Source of the DNA: Candidatus Methylospira mobilis | Lineage (GTDB): Bacteria > Pseudomonadota > Gammaproteobacteria > Methylococcales > Methylococcaceae | Direction: 5' to 3' | Assembly: GCF_009498235.1 (NCBI RefSeq) | Contig: NZ_CP044205.1 | Span: 1 to 64,000, forward strand | DNA length: 64,000 bases | Part shown: piece after piece, positions 38,710 to 48,254 of the stretch | Layout: each line of letters starts with the position of its first letter | Numbering within the stretch: the first letter of the stretch is position 1 | Notes under the pieces: model-generated | The model's input: only the letters and a program-made list of their open reading frames with translations | Told to the model about the DNA's origin: nothing | Databases searched by the model: none | Program-made: the position numbers and the translations under genes

Positions 38710-41700
38710 CTATTTATTTTTATTCAACAAATAATAAACCACCGGCACCACCAGCAACGAAAACGCGGTGGATGCAAAAATACCGAATATAAAGCTCCAC
38801 GCCAGCCCTGAGAATATCGGGTCCAGGGTGATCACAAACGAACCGAACATCGCCGCGCCGGCGGTCAGGAATATCGGGCGCAGACGCGTCGCACCGGCTT
38901 CGATCATGGCCTCGACCAGCTCCACGCCTTGCGCGCGCAGGCGTTCGATGAAGTCGATCAGGATAATCGAGTTGCGCACCACTATCCCGGCCAGCGCGAT
39001 CATGCCGATCATGCCGGTCGCGGTGAACAGGATCGGATTGTCGAACCCGGCAACCGGCGTCGTAAACAGGTTAAGCACCCAGAATCCGGGCATGATGCCG
39101 ATGATGGTCAGCGGTATCGCCACCATGATGATCAGCGGCATGCTCAGCGAACCGGTCTGCGCGACCAGCAGCACATAGATCATCAACAGCGCCGCGCCGA
39201 ACGCCAGCCCCAGGTCGCGGAACACATCGACGGTAATTTTCCATTCCCCCTCGCCGGCCAGATCGACGCTGTAGCCTGCCGGCAGCGGATGCGCTTTTTC
39301 GATAGCCCAGTAGTCCAGCACCGCTTCGACCGGCGTCTGCCCGACCATTTCCGCTATCACGTAGTTCAGACGCTTCAGGTTTTTGTGATAAATGGTCTGA
39401 TCCACCGTTTCTTCGCTGATCTGTCCCAACTCGCCCAATGGCACCAATGCACCGCGCGCGGTTTTAACGCGTAGCGCCAGCAAATCGGCCACCGACGAGC
39501 GCTCGGCGCGCTGCAGCCTGACGCGGATACTCAACGGCAATCGCTCCGAGGGTTCGTGCACAATGCCGGCCTGCTCTCCGGCCAGAGCGATGCGCAGGGT
39601 AGCGGCCACATCGGCCACCGTCACGCCCTGCTGCGCGGCTTTCTGCCGGTCCAGGTCGAAACGGATGCGTTGCATGTCTTCATCGACAAAATCGTCTACG
39701 TCGCGCACGCCGTTGATGCCCTCGATATAGCCGCGCACAGTGCGCGTGACCTGCGCCAGATCGCGGTAATCGCGATCTGGCGGACCGTAAACTTCCGCAA
39801 CGAAGGTCGACAATACCGGCGGGCCGGGCGGCGTTTCGACGATTTTGACGTTGCCGCCATGACGCGCGGCTATTCCCTCTATGTCGGGACGGAGCCGCAA
39901 CGCGATTTGATGCGATTGCTGCTCGCGTTTTTCCTTGGACAGCAGGTTGATGCGAATCTCGCCGACATAGCCGCCGCTGCGCAGGTAGTAATGCCTGACC
40001 ATGCCGTTGAAGTCCATCGGCGACGCCAGACCGATATAGGTCTGGAAATCGGTGACTTCGTTGACTTGCGCCAGATAGGCTTCCAGTTCGCGCGCGAGGC
40101 CGTCGGTCGCCTCCTGGGTGCTGCCGCGCGGCATGTCGATTACCAGTTGCATCTCGTTTTTATTGTCGAACGGCAGCAGCTTGAGCGGAACCGCGCGCGT
40201 GACCGCCAGCATTGCCGATCCGGCAAACGCCAGCAGCGTCAGCCACAAAAACAGACGCGCGCGCATGGGATGCCGGAGCAGCCCGCCCAAAGCCCAGTCG
40301 TACCAGCGATAAACGGAACTGCGTTTCAGATCGAACGGCGCTTCGTCGCCCTTGCCATATTCGCTTTGCAGCAGGTGATAGCTGGCCCACGGCGTAACGG
40401 TGAAGGCGACCAGCAGCGACATCAGCATCGCAATCGGCACGTTGAAAGCCATCGGCCCCATGTACGGCCCCATCATGCCGGTAATGAAAAACAGCGGCAG
40501 AAACGAAACGATGACCGCCAGCGTCGCAAAGATGGTGGGCGGCCGCACTTCGTCAACCGCGGTCAGCGCGGCATCGAGCGGGCTTTCCCTGCGCAGCTTG
40601 AAATGACGGTAGATATTTTCGACATCGACGATGGGGTCGTCGACCAGCAGACCGAGCGACAATATCAACGCGAACAGCGTGACGCGGTTGATGGTATAAC
40701 CCGCCACCAGGTCGAACAGCAGGGTCACGCCCAGCGTCATCGGCACCGCCAGCGCGACGATCAGCGATTCTTTCGGCCCCAGCGCAAACGCCAGCAGCAC
40801 CAGTATGGTCAAAATCGCGATAAACAGATGTTTAACCAGTTCGTTGACCTTGTGATTGGCGGTTTCGCCGTAATCGCGCGTAATGCTGACCGTGACGTCG
40901 TCCGGCACCAGCTTGCCGCGCAAGCTATCCACCATGTTGATGGTGCTTTCCGCTACCGCAACCGCATTGGCCCCCTTGCGCTTGGAAACCGCCACCGTCA
41001 CCGCCTGCCGCTGCTCCCCCGGCGCCGCAGCCTGCGTTTCCTGCCCGCCGATATGGCGGCTGTCCGCAGCGGCGGGACCGAAGTTCATGCGCGTATAACT
41101 GCTGATTTCGGCGGCATCGCGCACCTCGGCGACATCGCGCAAATACACGGCGCGATTATCCTGTGTTTTCAACACCGTCATCGCAACATCGTCCCCGCTG
41201 TGGAACATCGGCCCGGCGTCGACCTGGATAACCTGATCGCCACGCTCGAAACGGCCTGCCTGCAGACTGATATTGGCGCTACGTAACGCGACCAGCACTT
41301 CAGGCAGGGTCAAGCCGTGCGCCGCCAGCGCCGCCGGGTCGGGATAAACTTCCATCTGGCGCGGTTCGCCGCCAACCACGGCTATTTTTCCGGCATCCGC
41401 CACTTCTCCCAGCTTGACCTTGATCTCGTCGGCAAGCCGTCTGAGCGCGGCGGTGTCGTACAGCGCATTGGCGGAAGACAGGGTCAGCGTCACTATCGGC
41501 ACGTCGTCGATTTCCACCGGCCTGACTCCCCAGCCTTTGACGCCGGGCGGAATCACATCCTGATTCGACATCAGTTTGCTCCAGACCTTGACCAGGCTGT
41601 CTTCGCGGTCTTCGCCGACGTAGAAGCGCACCGTCACCATGCCTTCGCCTTCGCGCGACGACGAATACACATACTCGACGCCGTCTATCTCCCGGAGGCG

Positions 41701-41949
41701 GCTTTCCAGCGGCGTAACCACCAGTTTTTCCACTTCCTCGGCGGAAGCGCCCGGCATTTGCACCCAGACATCGGCCATCGGCACGATGATTTGCGGCTCT
41801 TCCTCACGCGGCATCAGCAACAAGGCGCCCATCCCCGCCAGCAGGGAGGCGATCAACAGCAGCATGGACAGCTTGGAGGTGATAAAAAGCCGGACAATTT
41901 CGGCGCTGAAGCCTCTGCGTACGGGTCCGTTGTTGATGTTACTCGCCAT
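38710..41949 (-). CDS. RND efflux transporter, inner-membrane pump
   Basis: The 1079-residue protein has the twelve helices and two large periplasmic loops of RND pumps. The proton-relay Asp pair is in S-L-G-L-L-V-D-D-P-I-V-D-V-E-N, as in the multidrug (HAE) group rather than the metal (CusA) group. It belongs to the clade with a long N-terminal cytoplasmic segment. Its start overlaps the end of the adaptor gene by 11 bases, giving an operon with that adaptor and an outer-membrane channel. The substrate is unknown. Confidence 0.93.
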   Translation of the reverse strand: MASNINNGPVRRGFSAEIVRLFITSKLSMLLLIASLLAGMGALLLMPREEEPQIIVPMADVWVQMPGASAEEVEKLVVTPLESRLREIDGVEYVYSSSREGEGMVTVRFYVGEDREDSLVKVWSKLMSNQDVIPPGVKGWGVRPVEIDDVPIVTLTLSSANALYDTAALRRLADEIKVKLGEVADAGKIAVVGGEPRQMEVYPDPAALAAHGLTLPEVLVALRSANISLQAGRFERGDQVIQVDAGPMFHSGDDVAMTVLKTQDNRAVYLRDVAEVRDAAEISSYTRMNFGPAAADSRHIGGQETQAAAPGEQRQAVTVAVSKRKGANAVAVAESTINMVDSLRGKLVPDDVTVSITRDYGETANHKVNELVKHLFIAILTILVLLAFALGPKESLIVALAVPMTLGVTLLFDLVAGYTINRVTLFALILSLGLLVDDPIVDVENIYRHFKLRRESPLDAALTAVDEVRPPTIFATLAVIVSFLPLFFITGMMGPYMGPMAFNVPIAMLMSLLVAFTVTPWASYHLLQSEYGKGDEAPFDLKRSSVYRWYDWALGGLLRHPMRARLFLWLTLLAFAGSAMLAVTRAVPLKLLPFDNKNEMQLVIDMPRGSTQEATDGLARELEAYLAQVNEVTDFQTYIGLASPMDFNGMVRHYYLRSGGYVGEIRINLLSKEKREQQSHQIALRLRPDIEGIAARHGGNVKIVETPPGPPVLSTFVAEVYGPPDRDYRDLAQVTRTVRGYIEGINGVRDVDDFVDEDMQRIRFDLDRQKAAQQGVTVADVAATLRIALAGEQAGIVHEPSERLPLSIRVRLQRAERSSVADLLALRVKTARGALVPLGELGQISEETVDQTIYHKNLKRLNYVIAEMVGQTPVEAVLDYWAIEKAHPLPAGYSVDLAGEGEWKITVDVFRDLGLAFGAALLMIYVLLVAQTGSLSMPLIIMVAIPLTIIGIMPGFWVLNLFTTPVAGFDNPILFTATGMIGMIALAGIVVRNSIILIDFIERLRAQGVELVEAMIEAGATRLRPIFLTAGAAMFGSFVITLDPIFSGLAWSFIFGIFASTAFSLLVVPVVYYLLNKNK

Positions 41950-43030
41950 GACTTAAACTCACCGTCTGCCCCGCCTTCAAACCGGCCAGCACTTCGACCC
42001 ATTCGGCCTGCGCTTTGCCGGTGCGTATATGCCGGAGCTGTTCGTTGCCGTCTTCGACAAGGTAAACCGATTCCAGCTGGCCGCTACGATGCACCGCCGC
42101 CAGCGGCACGAACAAGCCCCGGTGATTGCCGCAGGCTTTTTCCAGTCGGGCAAACGCGCCCGGCCGCAGCGATACGGAAGCATCCAGCCCGGCCTTGATC
42201 AACGTGGTGCGCGTATCGGCATCGAACACCGGCGAGATTTCTTCGATGGCGACCGGGTAATGATTCTGTCCGACTTGCGCCAATAATCGATCGCCCAGCT
42301 GCAGCGATGCGGCGCAGCTTTCCGGCAGCGCCGCTTCGATGCGTAGATGGCGCAGCGATTGCAGCAACAATACCGGAGCGCCCGGCATCGCGGTGTCGCC
42401 CGGCTCCAGCAGACGCCGCACCACCACTGCATCGAACGGTGCGCGCAGTTGCGTTTCCGCATCCACCGACGCGGAAACCCCGACAGCCGCGCGCGCTTCG
42501 GCTACCTGGGCGTTGGCGGTACGGGCCGCAGCCTGTGCGGCCTCCAGCATTTGCTGTGTCACAACCTCTTTTTCAAACAGGGTTTCGCTACGGCGGAGTT
42601 CGGCCGTGGTCCGCTGCGCTTGTGCTTGAGCGGCTTCCAGCGCCGAACGCGCCTGCTGCAAACGCGAACCATATTCCTTGTCGTCCAGCTGCCCCAGCAC
42701 CTGCCCTGCCGTCACCCTGTCGCCTGCGCGCACCTTCAATGCTACGATACGCGCAGCCACTCGGGAGGCGACGTGAGCAACATCTCTGGACGTTACCGAC
42801 GCGGGCCAGAACTGAATTTCATCGACATCGCGCTCGACCACCTGCGCAGTTGGAACGCTTTTATCGACGGCGTGGCGGCCTGCCGGATCGGCATGTCCCG
42901 GCTGGGTCTTGTGAGTGAAACCGCCTTGCATCCAGACCAATATCAGAATCAACCCCAGAACCGAGAGAGCGGCGTAAATGATTTTTTTGCGGGATGCTGC
43001 CTGCTGTGGCTCGTAATCGAATTTATTCAT
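41939..43030 (-). CDS. RND efflux periplasmic adaptor (membrane fusion protein)
   Basis: The ~363-residue protein has an N-terminal membrane helix (about 18-38), lipoyl-type beta segments (V-A-A-R-I-V-A-L-K-V-R-A-G-D-R-V) and a coiled-coil hairpin (about 110-180, rich in A-A-Q-A). It joins the RND pump to the outer-membrane channel. The ATG at 43030 has AAGG eleven bases upstream and fits the membrane-helix position. The frame extends to 43105 but without support. Confidence 0.92.
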   Translation of the reverse strand: MNKFDYEPQQAASRKKIIYAALSVLGLILILVWMQGGFTHKTQPGHADPAGRHAVDKSVPTAQVVERDVDEIQFWPASVTSRDVAHVASRVAARIVALKVRAGDRVTAGQVLGQLDDKEYGSRLQQARSALEAAQAQAQRTTAELRRSETLFEKEVVTQQMLEAAQAAARTANAQVAEARAAVGVSASVDAETQLRAPFDAVVVRRLLEPGDTAMPGAPVLLLQSLRHLRIEAALPESCAASLQLGDRLLAQVGQNHYPVAIEEISPVFDADTRTTLIKAGLDASVSLRPGAFARLEKACGNHRGLFVPLAAVHRSGQLESVYLVEDGNEQLRHIRTGKAQAEWVEVLAGLKAGQTVSLSHGE

Positions 43031-43111
43031 CAGTACACCTTGATGGTATGAATCTTTGCTCTTTGAGAGTGTGAACTCGCCGCGCAAAGCGCGCGACAAA
43101 CACAACAGCGG

Positions 43112-44581
43112 CTACTTGCCGCCGCTCGTTCGACGCTCGGCTTCAAAGTCCGATTGAAACCAATACCCAATGGCTTTTTGCAGATTGGCCCGGGCAATCT
43201 GCACTTCGAAGCGGGCGGTTACCGCGCGCATTTCGCTCGCGGTGCGATCCGCTTCGGCTTCCAGATAGCGGGTAACGCCGGCCGCCCCGGCCCGGTATTG
43301 CTCATGCACCAGACGCAAGGCTTCTTCCGCCGATGTCTGCGCCGCTTCCGTTACCTGCCGGCGCGCTTCCACTTCGCTCAGATTATTCTTCGCGCGTTGA
43401 ACTTCGGCATCGATATCGAGACGCACGCGTTCACGCGCCGCCTGCGCCTCGGCCACGCGCCGCTCCGCCGCCGACACCCGCGCCGAGGTAGCGCCGCCGC
43501 CGAAAATCTCTATTTGCGCATTGACGCCTACTGTCAGGTTTTGCTTGCTGAAATTAAATTGCGGCGATGATTCGTTCAATCCATAGGCGGCGTAGGCGTC
43601 GACACGCGGCATATGCCCAGCGATTTCGGCGCGTAGCTCTTTTTCACGCATTTCCACCTGGCGCGCAGCTATCTGCATTTCCGGCCTTTGCGCCAACGCC
43701 GTGTTCAACAGGTTTTCCGTCAACGCATGTTGGGGCGCCTTGTCGTCCTTCAGGCTTTCTTTCACCACGAGCGTATCGCCCGTTCCCAACCCCAGCAGTG
43801 TCTTTAACCCCGTATGCGCGGACTCATGCGCGTTCAAGGTTTGCAATTCGCGCTCCCTGGCCTGCGCATGCCTTACTTCCAGAGACAGCACATCGGAGCG
43901 CAGCAACGAACCCGCCTGATGCATCTCGCGCGCATGATTAAGTTCGCTGTCGACGGCGGCAAGCGAGCGGCGTGCAGCCTCAACCTCCCGCGGCGCCGTT
44001 AATACGGCGTAATATGCGGCCGTCACTGCCGCCGCCAGTTGGTTATGCAAGGCAGCGCGTTCCAGTTCGCTCACTTCCACACCCAGCTCGGCCGCTTTTT
44101 TACGGTAATAATCGCGACCGCCTTCGAACAAGGACATCGTACCCACCAATTCCGGACGGAAGTTGCCGATATAGCCCGGATTATTAATCGTTCCCAAACT
44201 CTGCGAATCAAAACGGCGCTGAGCGACAATCGCCGAAAACGCCAGGGCCGGGTTATCGGTATAGGTGTAGCCGACCTGCCCCATCAGTTTGGGATAAAAG
44301 TTAGCCGTTGCCTCAATTACCCTGGCTTCGGCCTGGCCGATACGCTCTTCCGCCGCCTGCATATCGGGGTTTTTGCTGAACGCCAGTTCCAGCACCTGCT
44401 CCAGAATCAAACCCCGGGCATGGAAAGCGCCGGCTGTTTTCGGTTCTGCGGCAGTAAACTCCACGGGCTCCTGCGCCGACGCGGAGTAAACCGGCGCCGC
44501 CAAAGCAATGCAGGCAGAAACCGGCAGCACGAGATTCGCGTGTATGTCAGACCAGGGAATACGTTTTATTGTTCTCACCAC
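43112..44581 (-). CDS. TolC-type outer-membrane channel protein
   Basis: The 489-residue protein has a signal peptide (cut near S-A-S-A) and two copies of the helical outer-membrane-efflux domain, with N-x-D-M-Q-A-A-E-E-R-I near the start. This matches the OEP/TolC family. It is the first gene of the three-gene RND pump operon. The start is GTG at 44581 with GGAA just upstream. The upstream region holds a MITE at 44743-44916, so the promoter lies between or the element affects it. Confidence 0.9.
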   Translation of the reverse strand: MVRTIKRIPWSDIHANLVLPVSACIALAAPVYSASAQEPVEFTAAEPKTAGAFHARGLILEQVLELAFSKNPDMQAAEERIGQAEARVIEATANFYPKLMGQVGYTYTDNPALAFSAIVAQRRFDSQSLGTINNPGYIGNFRPELVGTMSLFEGGRDYYRKKAAELGVEVSELERAALHNQLAAAVTAAYYAVLTAPREVEAARRSLAAVDSELNHAREMHQAGSLLRSDVLSLEVRHAQARERELQTLNAHESAHTGLKTLLGLGTGDTLVVKESLKDDKAPQHALTENLLNTALAQRPEMQIAARQVEMREKELRAEIAGHMPRVDAYAAYGLNESSPQFNFSKQNLTVGVNAQIEIFGGGATSARVSAAERRVAEAQAARERVRLDIDAEVQRAKNNLSEVEARRQVTEAAQTSAEEALRLVHEQYRAGAAGVTRYLEAEADRTASEMRAVTARFEVQIARANLQKAIGYWFQSDFEAERRTSGGK

Positions 44582-44742
44582 ATTAAGTTCCGCTAATCAA
44601 TAGATATAATAAGGATGTCTCATCTCCAGTTGCGCTGATCCACCCCCTGGAGAAAGGTCGGGTAGTGATTATTTGTTTTGTCAAGCAGCGCGCGGCGTCA
44701 GTTGGAAATAAAATATCCTTCTTTGTGATATATAAAAATTAG

Positions 44743-44916
44743 GTAACTATTCAGCATACCCGCTGAAGAGGAAGTGAGGTGAGTCAGGCGAGACCTTCTG
44801 CGCCCATGGATGGGCGCAGAGAGCTTCCAGGGACGGACTTGCAGCTTGTCTCGACTGGTTTTCCTCACTTCCGACGGGCTTCGCCCAGGACTCAAAAGAA
44901 CTCGCTGAATAGTTAC
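44743..44916. mobile_element. MITE with 13-bp inverted ends and 8-bp target duplication
   Basis: The ends GTAACTATTCAGC and GCTGAATAGTTAC are perfect inverted repeats. AAAATTAG is present directly outside both ends (44735-44742 and 44917-44924), an exact 8-bp duplication. Inside are further nested inverted pairs: GGAAGTGAGG with CCTCACTTCC, and TCTGCGCCCAT with ATGGGCGCAGA around GG. There is no gene within. Ends starting GTAA with an 8-bp duplication are typical of IS66-like elements, so this is probably a non-autonomous relative. Confidence 0.9.
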
Positions 44917-45026
44917 AAAATTAGTTTATTAAAAACATTGATGATTTAATGCGGTGTTTTTAATCTCGCGACGCTCTATCCGACAAGCTCCTAACCCATG
45001 ATTAAATTGAGCAGGAATGATATTTT

Positions 45027-45146
45027 TTAAATATCTTTACCGCTTTTATGTATCCTTTCGTCACAGTTGGACTCAAGCCACATTGCGTTAATAATGGCAA
45101 ACGAGGCCGAAAAACAAACGCCTAAAATCCAGGTGAAATACCACAT
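45027..45146 (-). CDS. cydX: Cytochrome bd oxidase small subunit CydX
   Basis: This 39-residue protein was found by reading downstream of cydB, and no other tool supplied it. It starts M-W-Y-F-T-W-I-L-G-V, continues with one transmembrane helix and has A-I-I-N-A-M-W-L-E, which is the CydX pattern (W-Y-F-x-W-I-L-G and N-x-x-W-x-E). CydX stabilises the haem sites of the CydAB oxidase. An AGGAG ribosome site lies about eight bases upstream of the ATG. It is the last gene of cydABX, 30 bases from cydB. Confidence 0.93.
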   Translation of the reverse strand: MWYFTWILGVCFSASFAIINAMWLESNCDERIHKSGKDI

Positions 45147-45176
45147 GATTGCATCTCCTGTCATTAAATTGATCTA

Positions 45177-46300
45177 TCAATAAAGACTATGCCGGCCTGC
45201 AACAATCCTTGCTTCCGTTACCGGTCCCCAGATCACACGATAAACCCAACGCGTATAAAGCAGTACGATCGGTAAAAATACCAACGTAATCCAGAAAGCC
45301 CATAGCAGAGTCAAATGACTGGACGTGGCGTCCCACAGGGTCAAACTGGAATTCGGATCGGTCGAGGAAATAAGCAGAAACGGGAACAGGCCGAAACCAA
45401 GCGACAGCAGAATGTCGGCTACACCCAATGAGGCCAGCACGAAAGCCAGCCAGGTAGCCTGAGTTTTCGCAATAATCCACGCGCCGAGTAAGCCGCCTAT
45501 ACCCAACAACGGCGCAATCCACATCCATGGATTGGACGCGTAGTGCTTAAACCAGGCTCCGGAAGGCGACATTACCACTGTTTTCGTCAACGGGTTGGAT
45601 GGGGCAAAACCACCCAATGATTGCGTTATTTCGGGACGCGCCATACCGGTGAGCATCCAAAAAGCAATGATTCCTACAAACAGGACCAGCAACGGCCCCA
45701 GGACAGCGCCCGCACCACACCTTCTGTGCGCCATTTAAGAAATATAGCCCCCTGAAACAGGGTCAGCAGCAAGCCGGTTACACCGCAAAAGAGCGCAAAC
45801 GGGCTCAACAAGGCCCAGAAGGAACCGGTATAAAATGAGCGCAACTCCGTATCCAGATGAAAGGGCAAGCCAATCACCAGGTTGCCGACGAGCACACCCA
45901 ATAGAATGGGCGGTAACGCGCCGCCGGCAAACAAACCCCAGTCCCAAGCATTACGCCACGCAGGACAGGTCAATTTGCTGCGGTAATCAAAGCCGACCGG
46001 ACGGAAAAACAGCGCGAACAGTACCAGCAACATGGCGGCGTAAAGCCCGGAGAACAGTGTTGCGTAGACGGGCGGCCAAACAGCAAAAATAGCGCCGCCC
46101 AGCAGTACCAGCCAAACCTGATTGCCCTCCCATACAGGACCAATGGTATTGATAATCACGCGACGCTCGTTGTCGCTGCGTCCCAGGAACGGCAATAATG
46201 CGCCCACACCGAAATCGAAGCCTTCGGTTATCGTGAAAACAATCGCAACAGTGCCAATCAGTATCCACCAGATCAAACGAATTGTTTCGTAATCAAACAT
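45177..46300 (-). pseudogene. cydB: Cytochrome bd oxidase subunit II, frameshifted
   Basis: The first ~190 residues (46300 to about 45725) read as normal CydB: M-F-D-Y-E-T start, G-F-D-F-G-V-G and G-P-V-W-E-G-N-Q-V-W-L. The frame then reaches a premature TAG. A second frame (45734 down to 45177) continues the protein with [10 protein letters not shown] and ends in H-S-L-Y like E. coli CydB. The switch is at about 45705-45720, near a GCGGGCGC run, and adding one base restores a ~375-residue subunit. Without correction the oxidase would lack half of subunit II. Confidence 0.9.
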
Positions 46301-46321
46301 GATGAGTCTCCCTGTCGCCGA

Positions 46322-47905
46322 TTATGTGCGGGCAGTAGCAGCAGGCACGGAAGACGTGTTCTGCTCAAAATGATAGTTTCCGGTATGCAGACTACTGGGA
46401 CCCAGGCGCGCATACTTGAACATGAGAAACAATTCGACCACCAGCAATAGGGTATAGAACAACAGGAACCCTCCGATGCTGAACCAGAGCTGATCGGTAG
46501 TGACACTGGACACACTCAAATGCGTCGGCAGAACTCCGGAAATTGTCCAGGGTTGGCGACCGAATTCAGCAACAAACCAGCCGGTTTCAGCCGCTGTCCA
46601 GGGCAATGGAATGCACCACACCGCCATACGCAGCAACCAGCGCTTTTGATCTGCCACGCGAGTCGAACAATAATAAAACGCCATGGCAAAAACAAACAGC
46701 ATGGTAAAACCGCATGCCACCATAATACGGAAGGTCCAAAACAGCGGCGCTACTTTCGGAATAGTGTCGTTCGCCGCCATGGCGATCTGCTCGTCATTGG
46801 CATCGACTACCTGGGGCGTATATTTTTTCAATAACAACCCATAGCCCAAATCGGCTTTATGCGCCTCGAACACATGGCGTACTTCCTGACTCTTGTTTCC
46901 ACCATGCATTTTTTGTAAGGCGCCGTAGGCAACCATGCCGTTGCGTATCCGCAAGAGGCTATCCTGTTTAAGCTGTTTTAATCCTTTGACCTCTTCGTCT
47001 ATCGAGCGCGTGGCGATCAAACCGAGTACGTAAGGAATTTTGATGGCCCAACGGGTTTTCTCAGCCTGCTGATCCGGAAAACCTACCAGGGTAAAACTGG
47101 CCGGGGCCTTTTCCGTTTCCCACTCGGCCTCAATTGCAGCCAGTTTTGATTTTTGCGTTTCTCCCTGGGTATATCCGCTTTCATCTCCCAGTACAATCAC
47201 CGACAGTATCGAGGCGAATCCGAATGCCGTTGCGATGGAAAACGAGCGTCGCGCAAACGCAATATCGCGCTGGTTCAGCAAATACCAGGAGCTGATACCC
47301 AGAACAAACATGGAGGCAGTCACATATCCCGCCGCAGCGGTATGAACGAATTTTACCTGGGCGACCGGGTTAAAAATCACCTCGGCAAAACTCGTCAATT
47401 CCATGCGTAAGGTTTCATAATTAAACTCAGCGCCGACCGGGTATTGCATCCAGCCATTGGCGATCAATATCCACAGTGCCGACAGACTGGTGCCCAGCGC
47501 CAAAAGCCAGGTCACAGTCAAATGCTGCACCTTGCTTAGACGCTCCCAACCGAAAAAGAAAAGCCCGACGAAAGTGGATTCCAGAAAAAACGCCATCCAG
47601 GCCTCGCTCGCCAGCAGTGGCCCGAAAATATCGCCTACATAATGCGAATAATATGACCAGTTGGTGCCGAACTGGAACTCCATGGTAATACCGGTGGTGA
47701 CACCCATCGCAAAATTGATACCGAACAGTTTGCCCCAGAATCTGGTCATATCGCGATAGACTTCCCGGCCTGTCATCACGTAAACCGATTCCATGATGGC
47801 CAATAAGAATGTCATTCCGAGCGTGAGCGGGACAAACAGAAAATGATAAAGCGCAGTCAAGCCAAACTGCACCCTGGAAAGCAATACAACTTCATCACCG
47901 GACAT
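46322..47905 (-). CDS. cydA: Cytochrome bd ubiquinol oxidase subunit I
   Basis: The ~527-residue subunit carries haems b558, b595 and d and oxidises quinol. It has the axial His near residue 20 (Y-H-F-L-F-V-P-L-T), the G-W-M-Q-Y-P-V-G segment and a long Q-loop (about 250-380) as in the E. coli type. The ATG at 47905 has GGAGGA eight bases upstream. It is the first gene of cydABX. The enzyme gives high-affinity, sulfide- and nitric-oxide-tolerant respiration, which suits the sulfide:quinone-reductase-like gene just upstream. Confidence 0.95.
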   Translation of the reverse strand: MSGDEVVLLSRVQFGLTALYHFLFVPLTLGMTFLLAIMESVYVMTGREVYRDMTRFWGKLFGINFAMGVTTGITMEFQFGTNWSYYSHYVGDIFGPLLASEAWMAFFLESTFVGLFFFGWERLSKVQHLTVTWLLALGTSLSALWILIANGWMQYPVGAEFNYETLRMELTSFAEVIFNPVAQVKFVHTAAAGYVTASMFVLGISSWYLLNQRDIAFARRSFSIATAFGFASILSVIVLGDESGYTQGETQKSKLAAIEAEWETEKAPASFTLVGFPDQQAEKTRWAIKIPYVLGLIATRSIDEEVKGLKQLKQDSLLRIRNGMVAYGALQKMHGGNKSQEVRHVFEAHKADLGYGLLLKKYTPQVVDANDEQIAMAANDTIPKVAPLFWTFRIMVACGFTMLFVFAMAFYYCSTRVADQKRWLLRMAVWCIPLPWTAAETGWFVAEFGRQPWTISGVLPTHLSVSSVTTDQLWFSIGGFLLFYTLLLVVELFLMFKYARLGPSSLHTGNYHFEQNTSSVPAATART

Positions 47906-48254
47906 ATGAATTTCCTCCATTGAGTTTTGGATCGTAGTCGCCTGTATCTGCTGCTGACGGCCTCACAAAAATGACCGCCGCAACATCGGTCGGCGACGTT
48001 TTCCCGTCGTGGCGGAAAAACACAGCCCACAATCCACACAGCAACACGATCTTCACAGCAAATACCAGGGAGAACTCTTTTTTCAGCGAGTAAACAGACG
48101 AGGTAGGTACGAGCTTCTTCTCGGGTTTTGGAAAAAACTACTGCTTTTTGTTTTTCTTTCCAACGCAAAAACACCAAGCTGTTGAAAGTGTCCTTCGACT
48201 AGCACTTGATATTCTGGTCGAAGGAATCGTTAAAACCTCGTATCAGGTATTGAA
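47906..48254. other. Gap between the SQR-like gene and cydA, with a small hairpin
   Basis: No gene is supported in 349 bp. CCTTCGAC (48192-48199) pairs with GTCGAAGG (48217-48224) across 17 bases, just downstream of the SQR-like stop. It has no T-run, so it may be a repeat element or a weak end-of-transcript structure. The rest presumably contains the cydA promoter. Confidence 0.5.

Noticed and set aside
39556-41286. 576-residue plus-strand frame antisense to the RND pump
   Set aside because: It lies fully within the pump gene on the other strand and is rich in Arg, Gln and His with no domain.
44698-44895. 65-residue frame inside the MITE
   Set aside because: It covers the inverted-repeat element and has no protein-like character.
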